Shown: positions 1 to 5,778, counted from the stretch's first letter. The stretch is 10,794 nucleotides of DNA from Atopobium sp. UBA6362 (GCA_002440065.1 DJRK01000034.1:1-10794), one strand, 5' to 3'. Numbers and translations: made by a program. The notes: generated by a model from the sequence alone, not told the origin.

Positions 1-21
1 AAAACGGGCCGCGACCGCACC

Positions 22-117
22 GTGGGGCCCGGCGTGGGTCGAAGTGTGGGGCACGGTGTGGGGCAAAGCGCGGGTCAAGATGCGGGACTCGGCGCAAGAC
101 GAAGCACGGGCGTATTG
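22..117. repeat. Degenerate 12-bp tandem repeat, about eight units
   Basis: About eight consecutive 12-bp units share the pattern G-Y-G-Y-G-G-G-K-C-R-A-R; the clearest are GTGTGGGGCACG and GTGTGGGGCAAA, and units towards the right decay. The unit is a multiple of three, so both strands stay open through it. The plus strand would read a four-residue periodic peptide (GVGR, SVGH, GVGQ, SAGQ and so on). No ribosome binding site or recognisable protein supports either strand, so I treat it as a non-coding minisatellite-like array downstream of xerD. It could instead be the repetitive end of a gene lying mostly left of the window. Confidence 0.55.
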
Positions 118-230
118 CGGCCCCATTTTCCGCACCAAGCAAACGTCTCGAGGGCGCATCCCCCCAGCATCCACGGCCCAAAACAGGCCCAGAACGTGAG
201 GGGCGCGCCCTCGACAGGGGTTCTTATCAA

Positions 231-256
231 GAAAAACCGGGCTCATCCCGCGCCCG
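231..256 (-). terminator. Weak intrinsic terminator after xerD
   Basis: Read on the minus strand, 2 bp after the xerD stop, CGGGC (252-256) can pair with GCCCG (238-242) around a 9-nt loop. GTTTTT follows directly (232-237). Position and U-tract fit a Rho-independent terminator, but the stem is only 5 bp, so efficiency is doubtful. A further small palindrome (TTCTT-ATC-AAGAA) lies just downstream around 221-233. Confidence 0.4.
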
Positions 257-257
257 C

Positions 258-1169
258 TCACCCGTCCAGGACGCCCGCGTGCGCGCGGGGATGCGCGTCG
301 AGGTAGACGCGGCGGATGTGGGACAGGTCGAGGTGCGTGTACAGCTGCGTGGTCGATATGTCGGCGTGGCCCAGGAGCTCCTGGACGATCCTGAGGTCGG
401 CCCCGCCCTCGAGCAGGTGCGTGGCGAAGCTGTGTCGCAAGGTGTGGGGGTGGAGCCCCTCGATCCCCACGATGCGCCCGCGCTTCTCGACGATCCCGTG
501 GATGGCCTGGCGCGTGATGCGCCCCCCTCGCACGTTGAGGAACACCGCCGGGCAGGGCGCCTTCCCCACGAGGTCTCCCCTCCAGTGCTCGAGATACTCG
601 CGCAGGGCGGACGCGGCCGTGCCCACGATGGGGACCGCCCGCTCCTTGGAGCCCTTTCCCAGGACCCGCAGGAGCTCGTCGTCGAGGAAGACGTCGGCCT
701 CGTCGAGGCCCGTGAGCTCGCTCACACGCAGGCCGCACCCATAGAGGACCTCCAGGACGGCGCGGTCGCGCATGCCCCGCGCCGTGGGCTCGAAGGGCTG
801 GTCGAGGAGCTTCGCCGCCTGCTCGCGCGAGATCACGTCCGGCAGGCGCCGGGGCTTCGCGGGCAGCGGGAGGTCGGCCGTGGGGCAGCCCGACGCGATG
901 TCCTCGGCCGCCATGAAGCGGTGGAAGCCCTTCACGGCCGAGACCGCGCGCTCGACCGAGGCGGGCGCCAGGCCGAGGTCCGTGAGCGCGCCCACGAACT
1001 CCTCCACGAGCGCGCGCTCGACCTCGTCGGGCCGGGTCGCGCCCGCGCCGGCGAGGTAATCGAGGTAGCGGGCGAGGTCGCGGCCATAGGCCTCGACCGT
1101 GTTCGGCGAGGCGGCGCGCTCGACGCGCAGGTAGTCGAGGTACTCCTCGAGCGCTTGCTGCAGGTCCAT
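258..1169 (-). CDS. xerD: Tyrosine recombinase XerD (XerC/D family)
   Basis: Site-specific recombinase that resolves chromosome dimers at dif with FtsK; cytoplasmic. The 303-residue product has the normal family length. An N-terminal SAM-like core-binding domain (about 1-90) is followed by the catalytic domain (about 110-295). All active-site residues are visible: R148 (CGLRVSEL), K172 (GKGSKER), H242 and R245 (HTLRHSFATH), H268 (LLGHADIS) and nucleophile Y277 (TTQLYTH). The ATG at 1169 is preceded on its strand by AGGAAAGGGG about 6 nt away, which supports the start. It lies downstream of pyrG on the same strand with a ~146-bp gap holding a candidate promoter and a 14-bp hairpin. The pyrG...xerD neighbourhood is typical of actinobacteria and favours the housekeeping recombinase over a phage or integron integrase. 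XerC versus XerD cannot be settled from sequence alone. Confidence 0.93.
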   Translation of the reverse strand: MDLQQALEEYLDYLRVERAASPNTVEAYGRDLARYLDYLAGAGATRPDEVERALVEEFVGALTDLGLAPASVERAVSAVKGFHRFMAAEDIASGCPTADLPLPAKPRRLPDVISREQAAKLLDQPFEPTARGMRDRAVLEVLYGCGLRVSELTGLDEADVFLDDELLRVLGKGSKERAVPIVGTAASALREYLEHWRGDLVGKAPCPAVFLNVRGGRITRQAIHGIVEKRGRIVGIEGLHPHTLRHSFATHLLEGGADLRIVQELLGHADISTTQLYTHLDLSHIRRVYLDAHPRAHAGVLDG

Positions 1170-1193
1170 CGAACGCCCCTTTCCTACGACGAA

Positions 1194-1227
1194 GGGCGAA
1201 GAAGGGCCGAGAAGCCCTTCTTCGCCC
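1194..1227 (-). promoter_or_regulatory. 14-bp perfect hairpin in the xerD leader
   Basis: GGGCGAAGAAGGGC (1194-1207) pairs perfectly with 1214-1227 around the 6-nt loop CGAGAA. No U-tract follows on either strand, so it is not a classical intrinsic terminator. It sits about 25 bp upstream of the xerD start codon and would be in the xerD mRNA leader. It may be a U-less terminator or processing site separating pyrG from xerD, or a leader structure limiting xerD expression. The stem is certain; the role is inferred. Confidence 0.5.
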
Positions 1228-1283
1228 TGTGGCTTGCCCTGTGCTGCCCCCTCTAGGGGCGGCGCCGAAACGCTTAGCTCAGG

Positions 1284-1289
1284 ATTATA
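1284..1289 (-). promoter_or_regulatory. Candidate -10 box for xerD
   Basis: The minus strand carries a perfect TATAAT about 115 bp upstream of the xerD start, inside the pyrG-xerD gap. The region 16-18 nt upstream (GCCGAG) does not resemble TTGACA and there is no extended TGn, so support rests on the -10 hexamer in an otherwise GC-rich stretch. If real, xerD has its own promoter and its transcript includes the leader hairpin. Confidence 0.35.
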
Positions 1290-1315
1290 GGTCGCGCGGC
1301 CCTTAACTCGGCCCC

Positions 1316-2962
1316 TTACTCGGCCTCGACCTCGTGACGGTCGATGCCCTCGTGGTGGGCGATCGAGGCGCGGACGAACTCGCGGAACAGCGGCGCGGGC
1401 TTCGTCGGGCGGCTCTTGAACTCGGGGTGGGCCTGGGACGCGACGAACCAGGGGTGGACGTCCTCGGGGAGCTCGACCATCTCGACGAGGCGCTCGTCGG
1501 GCGAGAGGCCGGAGATGACGAGGCCGGCGTCGGTGAGCTGTTCGCGGAAGGCGTTGTTGACCTCGTAGCGGTGGCGGTGGCGCTCATAGATGAGGCTCTC
1601 GCCGTAGGCCTCCTCGGCCAGGGTGCCGGGGACGACCTTGCAGGGGTAGGCGCCCAGGCGCATGGTGCCGCCCTTGTCGGTGATCTCCTCCTGGTCGGGC
1701 ATGATGTCGATCACGGGATAGGCGCAGTCGGGCTCGAACTCGGCCGAGGTCGCGCCCGCAAGGCCGCAGACGTTGCGGGCGAACTCGCACACGGCGACCT
1801 GCAGGCCCAGGCACACGCCCAGGTAGGGCACCTTGAGGGTGCGGGCGCGGTGCGCGGCCGCGATCTTGCCCTCGATGCCGCGCAGGCCGAAGCCGCCGGG
1901 GACGAGGATGCCGTCGGAATCGCCGAGGACCTCGTCGATGTTGGAGGCGTCGAGCTCCTCTCCGTCGACGAGCTCGATGTTCACGTGGCGGCCGAAGGCG
2001 ACGCCGGAGTGGTGAAGGGCCTCGATGATGGAGAGGTAGGCGTCGGGCAACGCGGTGTACTTGCCCACGACGGAGATCTTCGTCACGTCGTCCTTCTTGT
2101 TCGCCTCGTGCATGGCGGTGGTGAACCTGTACCAGCTGCTCATGTCGGACGTGCGGGGCTCGAGGCCCAGGCGCTCGCAGACCTTCTCGTCGAAGCCCTG
2201 CTCGGCGAGGTGGGCGGGCACGTCGTAGATGGACGGGCAGTCGGAGTTCTCGAAGACGTGGTCGGGCTCGACGTCGCAGAAGCTGGCGATCTTCGCGCGG
2301 ATGCCGGCGTCGACCTCGTGGTCGGAGCGGCACACGATGAAGTCGGGCTGCAGGCCCATGGAGCGCATCTCGCGGACCGAGTGCTGGGTCGGCTTGGTCT
2401 TGACCTCGTGGGCAGCGGCGATGTAGGGCACGAGGCTCACGTGGATGAGGCAGCAGTCGGCGACGCCCTTCTCCTTGCGGAACTGGCGGATGGCCTCGAC
2501 GAAGGCCTGGCCCTCGATGTCGCCGATGGTGCCGCCGAGCTCGGTGATGACGACGTCGGCGCCGGTCTGCTCCTCGATGCGGAAGAAGCGCTCCTTGATG
2601 GCGTCGGTCACGTGCGGGATGACCTGCACGGTGCCGCCGAGGAAGTCGCCCTGGCGCTCACGGGCAATGAGACCCTGGTAGATGGCGCCGGTGGTGAAGT
2701 TGGACATGCGGGTGAGGTTCTCGTCGATGAAGCGCTCGTAGTGGCCCAGGTCGAGGTCGGTCTCCTTGCCGTCCTCGGTGACGAAGACCTCGCCGTGCTG
2801 GTAGGGGCTCATGGTGCCCGGGTCGACGTTCAGGTAGGGGTCTGCCTTCTGCATCATGACCTTATAGCCGCGGGACTTGAGCAGGCGGCCGAGCGAGGCC
2901 GCGGTGATGCCCTTGCCGAGGGAGCTGACCACGCCGCCGGTAACGAAGATGTGCTTTGTCAT
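1316..2962 (-). CDS. pyrG: CTP synthase
   Basis: Converts UTP, ATP and glutamine to CTP, the last step of de novo pyrimidine nucleotide synthesis; cytoplasmic tetramer. From the ATG at 2962 the product is 548 residues, normal for the family. The N-terminal synthetase domain begins MTKHIFVTGGVVSSLGKG with the P-loop at about 14-18 and runs to about 270. The C-terminal class-I glutamine amidotransferase domain (about 295-535) shows oxyanion-loop GGFG, nucleophile C384 in GVCLGLQ, and H512/E514 in AHPEFKSRP. An in-frame ATG at 3010 would add 16 residues (MATVGRRLG...) not seen in the family. The ATG at 2962 has GGAAAGG about 6 nt upstream and is preferred. Upstream is an extended -10 promoter, and xerD follows downstream. 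I see no pyrG-type reiterative-transcription start or attenuator of the Bacillus kind. Confidence 0.97.
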   Translation of the reverse strand: MTKHIFVTGGVVSSLGKGITAASLGRLLKSRGYKVMMQKADPYLNVDPGTMSPYQHGEVFVTEDGKETDLDLGHYERFIDENLTRMSNFTTGAIYQGLIARERQGDFLGGTVQVIPHVTDAIKERFFRIEEQTGADVVITELGGTIGDIEGQAFVEAIRQFRKEKGVADCCLIHVSLVPYIAAAHEVKTKPTQHSVREMRSMGLQPDFIVCRSDHEVDAGIRAKIASFCDVEPDHVFENSDCPSIYDVPAHLAEQGFDEKVCERLGLEPRTSDMSSWYRFTTAMHEANKKDDVTKISVVGKYTALPDAYLSIIEALHHSGVAFGRHVNIELVDGEELDASNIDEVLGDSDGILVPGGFGLRGIEGKIAAAHRARTLKVPYLGVCLGLQVAVCEFARNVCGLAGATSAEFEPDCAYPVIDIMPDQEEITDKGGTMRLGAYPCKVVPGTLAEEAYGESLIYERHRHRYEVNNAFREQLTDAGLVISGLSPDERLVEMVELPEDVHPWFVASQAHPEFKSRPTKPAPLFREFVRASIAHHEGIDRHEVEAE

Positions 2963-3040
2963 GGGGGACCTTTCCCGTAGTGAGCCTAGGCGCCTGCCGA
3001 CCGTTGCCATGCCTCGGCGCTCTCTTATCTACGGGTCTTC

Positions 3041-3068
3041 ATCCTAGCACCGCTCGGGCGGCTCAAGA
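3041..3068 (-). promoter_or_regulatory. Candidate extended -10 promoter of pyrG
   Basis: On the minus strand TGCTAGGAT (3041-3049) matches an extended -10 (TGn plus TAGGAT). TCTTGA (3063-3068) lies 16 nt upstream as a poor -35. The predicted start point near 3034 gives a leader of about 70 nt before the preferred pyrG ATG. Neither hexamer is perfect. Confidence 0.45.
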
Positions 3069-3172
3069 AGATTTTCACGCACCGCTCACCGATACGTCGC
3101 GAACGGCGCGGTTCCCGCGCGGCCCGGGAAAGCGTCTTGCGGCATGGCGCGCCGCCGGCGGGCCGCCTGCCC

Positions 3173-3392
3173 GTGCAGAACCGCCCTTCGTGCGACGAAA
3201 CCGCGTCGTCGCGTGCAAAAGCCCCGTTCGTGCGGAACGAAAACGAGGCTTTGGCGCCTTTGCGATGGGTTTTCAGGTAGCTCATCTGGGAATACGCTCC
3301 TGCAGCCGCTCGCGCGGTGGTAAAACATGCCGCACGAACGGGACTTTTGCACGGCGATTGTCGATTTTGCCGCACGAACGGGGCTTTTGCGA
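3173..3392. repeat. Inverted-repeat element 1, doubled 40-bp-period arms
   Basis: Two direct copies of a 23-bp unit start at 3173 and 3213, and two inverted copies at 3330 and 3370, so the period is exactly 40 bp on each side. The shared core of the unit is GCAAAAGCCCCGTTCGTGCG. The inner arms (3213-3235 and 3330-3352) pair at 22 of 23 positions; the outer ones pair at 16 of 23. The central 94 bp contains TTTTCAGGTAGCTCATCTG at 3270-3288. No transposase or target-site duplication is visible. It lies between divergent pyrG and the microprotein gene. Element 2 (4362-4584) has the same plan. I do not recognise a named family; a REPIN/MITE-like element or a long structured RNA are the main readings. 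Confidence 0.8.
3270..3288 (+). other. Conserved central motif of element 1
   Basis: TTTTCAGGTAGCTCATCTG sits almost in the middle of element 1, 34 bp inside the left inner arm. The central motif of element 2 matches it at 17 of 19 positions in the same relative place and orientation. The rest of the two centres is not obviously alike, so this is the conserved heart of the family. Protein site, RNA loop or recombination core are all possible. Confidence 0.6.
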
Positions 3393-3418
3393 TCCCGGGA
3401 CGGCAAACGAGCGCCAGC

Positions 3419-3458
3419 GTGGGGGCGCGGGCTCGCGCACGAGCACGCGAATCCCCAC
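3419..3458. other. Nested GC-rich hairpin upstream of the microprotein gene
   Basis: Three stacked stems are visible: GTGGGG (3419-3424) with CCCCAC (3453-3458), CGCG (3426-3429) with CGCG (3446-3449), and GCTCG (3431-3435) with CGAGC (3440-3444). No U-tract follows. It lies between element 1 and the candidate promoter of the microprotein operon, so it is either a block to transcription coming from the left or simply GC-rich secondary structure. Confidence 0.4.
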
Positions 3459-3476
3459 CCACGCCCTTCGGTGCGC

Positions 3477-3482
3477 TACGAT
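3477..3482 (+). promoter_or_regulatory. Candidate -10 box for the microprotein-proX operon
   Basis: TACGAT lies about 25 bp before the microprotein start codon, leaving room for a short leader with its AAAGGA ribosome site (3497-3502). No good -35 is seen 16-18 bp upstream. This is position-based and weak. Confidence 0.25.
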
Positions 3483-3507
3483 GCTGCAGGCAACGGAAAG
3501 GAAAACC

Positions 3508-3672
3508 ATGACGCAGGTGAAGAAGCAGCATCCCAACCTCCCGCCGATCCCCCGCAAGCTCGGCCAGGGCCGCCAGGCCTTCGGCGGCGGGCGTGGCGGC
3601 AAGGGCATCGGGCCGAACAAGGCCTGCGGCCACAAAGGCGGCATACGCCGCCAGGGATCCAAGAGGGGTTAG
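3508..3672 (+). CDS. Small, highly basic glycine-rich protein (54 aa), function unknown
   Basis: I do not recognise this protein. Its 54 residues contain no Asp or Glu and over a dozen Lys/Arg. The N-terminal third is a Lys/Pro segment (MTQVKKQHPNLPPIPRK). A Gly-rich basic stretch follows (FGGGRGGKGIGPNKACGHKG) with a single cysteine, then an Arg/Lys tail. No signal peptide or membrane segment. Such composition suits nucleic-acid or ribosome binding, which is inference. Coding is supported by almost uniform G/C third positions, an AAAGGA ribosome site about 5 nt before the ATG, and a stop only 2 bp before the proX ATG. That spacing implies one mRNA and translational coupling. An in-frame ATG at 3481 lacks a ribosome site. 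The pairing with a tRNA-editing enzyme hints at a translation-related role. Confidence 0.65.
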   Translation: MTQVKKQHPNLPPIPRKLGQGRQAFGGGRGGKGIGPNKACGHKGGIRRQGSKRG

Positions 3673-3674
3673 CC

Positions 3675-4205
3675 ATGGAGCAGCAGGTAGACGAGCACGC
3701 CATACCAGGGGCTCTCGCGAAGCAGGACATCTACGACCTCCTCGATGCCCGCGGCATCCGCTACGAGGCGGTCGAGCACCCTCCCGTGTTCACCGTCGAG
3801 GAAGCCGACCGGATGGCCCGCCTCCCCTTCGCCGAGCACGAGGCGAAGAACTTCTTCCTCCGCGACGCGAAGAAGCGCAACTATTACCTGGTCACGGTCC
3901 CGGACCACAAGAAGGTCGACCTGCGCGACGTCCAGGAGCAGCTGGGCAGCAAGCGCCTCTCCTTCGCCTCGGCCGACGACCTCGCGCAAAAGATCGGCAT
4001 CTACCCGGGGGCCGTCACGCCCTTCGCCGCCCTCAACGACTCCGAGCGGACCGTGCAGGTGGCGCTCGACGCGGACTTCGAGCGTTGGGGCATGATCGGG
4101 TGCCACCCCTGCAGCAACACCGCGAGCGTCCACCTGCGCACAGACGACCTCGTGGGACTCATCGAGGAGCACGGCAGCCCCTTCAAGTTCATCGAGCTCC
4201 CGTAG
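3675..4205 (+). CDS. proX: Prolyl-tRNA editing protein, ProX/PrdX (YbaK-like) family
   Basis: Stand-alone INS/YbaK-superfamily domain. Relatives hydrolyse mischarged Ala-tRNA(Pro) (ProX/PrdX) or Cys-tRNA(Pro) (YbaK), in trans to prolyl-tRNA synthetase, in the cytoplasm. The 176-residue product covers one full domain. Visible family features are the invariant lysine region AKNFFLRD (K58), the substrate-pocket loop PGAVTPFA (111-118), and the C-terminal HPCSNTASV (144-152), which corresponds to the HPxxNTAT signature of the PrdX/ProXp-ala branch. The length and that signature favour Ala-tRNA(Pro) over the YbaK Cys specificity. The ATG at 3675 has GAGGGG about 6 nt upstream. It follows the microprotein gene by 2 bp, and a 16-bp hairpin lies about 30 bp after the stop. 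Confidence 0.88.
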   Translation: MEQQVDEHAIPGALAKQDIYDLLDARGIRYEAVEHPPVFTVEEADRMARLPFAEHEAKNFFLRDAKKRNYYLVTVPDHKKVDLRDVQEQLGSKRLSFASADDLAQKIGIYPGAVTPFAALNDSERTVQVALDADFERWGMIGCHPCSNTASVHLRTDDLVGLIEEHGSPFKFIELP

Positions 4206-4236
4206 AGCCGCGGGGGGGGCGGGACGCGGGACGCAA

Positions 4237-4275
4237 GCCTCCGGCCCCGTGGGTTCATGCCACGGGGCCGGAGGC
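4237..4275 (+). terminator. 16-bp GC hairpin after proX, U-less terminator candidate
   Basis: A perfect 16-bp stem (4237-4252 with 4260-4275) closes a 7-nt loop (GTTCATG), 31 bp after the proX stop. It has no U-tract on either strand. Position argues for termination or 3'-end protection of the microprotein-proX mRNA; U-less hairpins are often proposed as terminators in high-GC actinobacteria. The structure is certain, the function is inferred. Confidence 0.6.
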
Positions 4276-4361
4276 GGAGCGTGCTTTGCCGGCGCGCCGC
4301 AATTGCGTCGGCCCCGGAGCCCCGTTTGAGGGGCGCAAGCTCGCCCTGCGCACGACGAGCC

Positions 4362-4584
4362 TGCGCACTCGGCCCGCTCGTCCCACGTTTTTCGCCTCGT
4401 CTGCACACTCGGCCCGCTCGTCCCACGTATATTTCCGCTCAGACTCGGATTGATAAGGTTTTTTCAGGAAGCTTATCTGCGGTTTTGTCGGGAGCGACCC
4501 ATTATCTTCTGCAACGGGTGTGTGACGAACAAGCCGAGTGCGCGCGAAACCAGAAAAACGTGGGACGAAAGGCCCGAGTGTGCA
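4362..4584. repeat. Inverted-repeat element 2, doubled 40-bp-period arms
   Basis: Same architecture as element 1. Two direct copies of a 27-bp unit start at 4362 and 4402 (26 of 27 identical), and two inverted copies start at 4518 and 4558, again exactly 40 bp apart. The unit core is CACTCGGCCCGCTCGTCCCA, usually followed by a T-run. Inner left (4402-4428) and outer right (4558-4584) pair at 24 of 27; the 4518 copy is degraded (18 of 27 against its neighbour). The 89-bp centre carries TTTTCAGGAAGCTTATCTG at 4461-4479. It lies between convergent proX and the VanZ-like gene. The arm sequence differs from element 1 except for a shared CCCGYTCGT core. Confidence 0.8.
4461..4479 (+). other. Conserved central motif of element 2
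   Basis: TTTTCAGGAAGCTTATCTG matches the element 1 motif at 17 of 19 positions and lies 32 bp inside the left inner arm, nearly the same offset and the same orientation. It contains AAGCTT. The motif ties the two elements into one family despite their different arms. Confidence 0.6.
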
Positions 4585-4613
4585 AACGACCCACGTGGGC
4601 GCACGCGATGTCC

Positions 4614-4640
4614 AAAAGAAAAGGGCCCAACGAGGCCCCT
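4614..4640 (-). terminator. Intrinsic terminator of the VanZ-like gene
   Basis: Read on the minus strand 9 bp after the stop, GGGCC (4634-4638) pairs with GGCCC (4623-4627) around a 6-nt loop. The stem extends to 7 bp with a G-U and an A-T pair, and TTTTCTTTT follows directly (4614-4622). This is a classical Rho-independent terminator. Confidence 0.7.
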
Positions 4641-4649
4641 GCGGCGAGG

Positions 4650-5675
4650 CTATGCGTCCCGCGACGAGGTCCGCGAGGCCGGCAACAGGTCATAGGGCAT
4701 CTTGCGAAACACGAGCCAGCACGCCACGCACCCGGCAACCGCCCAGAGGGGCTTCACGAAGACAAGCGCGATGACCGCGAACCTCAGCGTAAGGAAGGCG
4801 AGGCGCAAAAGTCCCGTCCGCTCGCGGGTCTCGCACGTCATGCGGACGAAGGCGCCGCCCGGCGTGCTCCCCCGCCGCGCGAGGGGAACGAACCACTCCC
4901 CCACGAGCATCGCGCCCCAAAACGTCGCCCTCGGCAGGAGCTCGAGCGCCCGGGCAAGATGGCCCCAATCGCCCAGGCACCTGCGGAGGACGAACTGCGC
5001 GAGGACGTCGACGACAGCCGAGGCCGCCCACACGAGCACCACGTCGACGGCGAAGGCGACGCCGCGCCTCACGAGTCCCGGGTTGCGCGTGGGCTCGAGC
5101 CTCTCGGGGTCGACGCGGTGCGGCACGGCGAGCGAGAAGAGCGCCGAGGCCGCCCAGCCCAGCACGGCCCCCGTCGTATTCGTGAGCAGGTCGTCGACGT
5201 CGAAGGTACGGTAACTGTACGGGTACAGGTGCCAGATGCCCGTAAGCTGCGTCGTCTCCACGAGCAGCGAGACGGCGAGCCCCGCCAGCGCGCTGCGTAC
5301 CGGTCCCCACCCAAAGCCGCGGCCCGCGATGAAGCCGAGCGGGACGAACAGCGCCACGTTCGCCGCCAGCTGGAACTTCGCGGCACGGCCGCCATAGCGG
5401 ATATCGGCCACGAACTGCCAGAAGTTGAGCTGCGGCTTCACGCCGTACGTGAAGCCCAGGCCCGTCGGGCCGTCCGGCAGCGGGTAGAGGGTGAAGCAGG
5501 CGACCCCCACGAGGTAAAACACCGCGATAGAGGCGCCGAGCGCCGCGCCCAGGCGAAGCCGCCCGTCTCGGTGGTACAGGATCGCCAGGATCGGCAGCGA
5601 GAGCGCGAGCGAGGCGAAGGGCCACAGCGCGAGCGCGAGCGAGAAGTTGTTGGAATAGGCCAGGAGATACCGCAT
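4650..5675 (-). CDS. VanZ-like membrane protein with C-terminal RDD domain
   Basis: Predicted multi-pass membrane protein of 341 residues. The N-terminal half (about 45-182) is a VanZ-like domain with several hydrophobic helices and the family motifs NVALFVPLGF (106-115), ETTQLTG (140-146) and RTFDVDDLLTNTTG (156-169). The C-terminal half (about 198-330) looks like an RDD domain: it opens LVRRGVAFAVDVVL with the Arg and first Asp, and has PGGAFVRM before the last helices. VanZ of Tn1546 gives low-level teicoplanin resistance, but most chromosomal VanZ-like proteins have no known role, so resistance should not be assumed. The ATG at 5675 has GAGGGGG about 9 nt upstream; a TTG at 5708 in frame is the alternative (352 residues). 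It is transcribed divergently from the dehydrogenase gene and ends in a terminator. Confidence 0.82.
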   Translation of the reverse strand: MRYLLAYSNNFSLALALWPFASLALSLPILAILYHRDGRLRLGAALGASIAVFYLVGVACFTLYPLPDGPTGLGFTYGVKPQLNFWQFVADIRYGGRAAKFQLAANVALFVPLGFIAGRGFGWGPVRSALAGLAVSLLVETTQLTGIWHLYPYSYRTFDVDDLLTNTTGAVLGWAASALFSLAVPHRVDPERLEPTRNPGLVRRGVAFAVDVVLVWAASAVVDVLAQFVLRRCLGDWGHLARALELLPRATFWGAMLVGEWFVPLARRGSTPGGAFVRMTCETRERTGLLRLAFLTLRFAVIALVFVKPLWAVAGCVACWLVFRKMPYDLLPASRTSSRDA

Positions 5676-5707
5676 GCCGAGACGCCCCCTCTTCGAAACG
5701 GGAACCA

Positions 5708-5749
5708 ATCATAACGCGGCGCGCCCATGCCACTCGGATGCACCATAAT
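5708..5749. promoter_or_regulatory. Possible overlapping divergent promoters
   Basis: The 103-bp divergent gap has CATAAT on the plus strand (5744-5749), suiting the dehydrogenase gene, and TATGAT on the minus strand (5708-5713), suiting the VanZ-like gene. The two -10 boxes are about 30 bp apart, so their -35 regions would interleave. Neither -35 is recognisable, so this is tentative. Confidence 0.3.
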
Positions 5750-5778
5750 CAGGGCAAGCGAACACCATGGAGGCAAAG

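Noticed and set aside
22..306. Plus-strand 94-codon open frame at the left edge
   Set aside because: Its first third is the 12-bp repeat, it overlaps the end of xerD antisense, and there is no ribosome site or known family.
258..1169. XerD-like gene as a phage or integron integrase marking a mobile island
   Set aside because: It is next to pyrG as in other actinobacteria, has the housekeeping Xer length and motifs, and no att-like tRNA repeat or phage genes are in the window.
1334..2980. Long plus-strand open frame opposite pyrG
   Set aside because: Antisense artefact of GC-rich codon use; the product is Val/Asp/Gly/Leu-rich and lacks motifs, while the other strand is an unmistakable CTP synthase.
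3173..3392. CRISPR array
   Set aside because: Only two copies per orientation, and the second pair is inverted. CRISPR repeats are all direct with several unique spacers, and no cas genes are present.
3173..4584. Insertion sequence or transposon with its own transposase
   Set aside because: No transposase-like frame lies inside either element, and the genes between them are a microprotein and a tRNA-editing protein. No clear target-site duplication was found.
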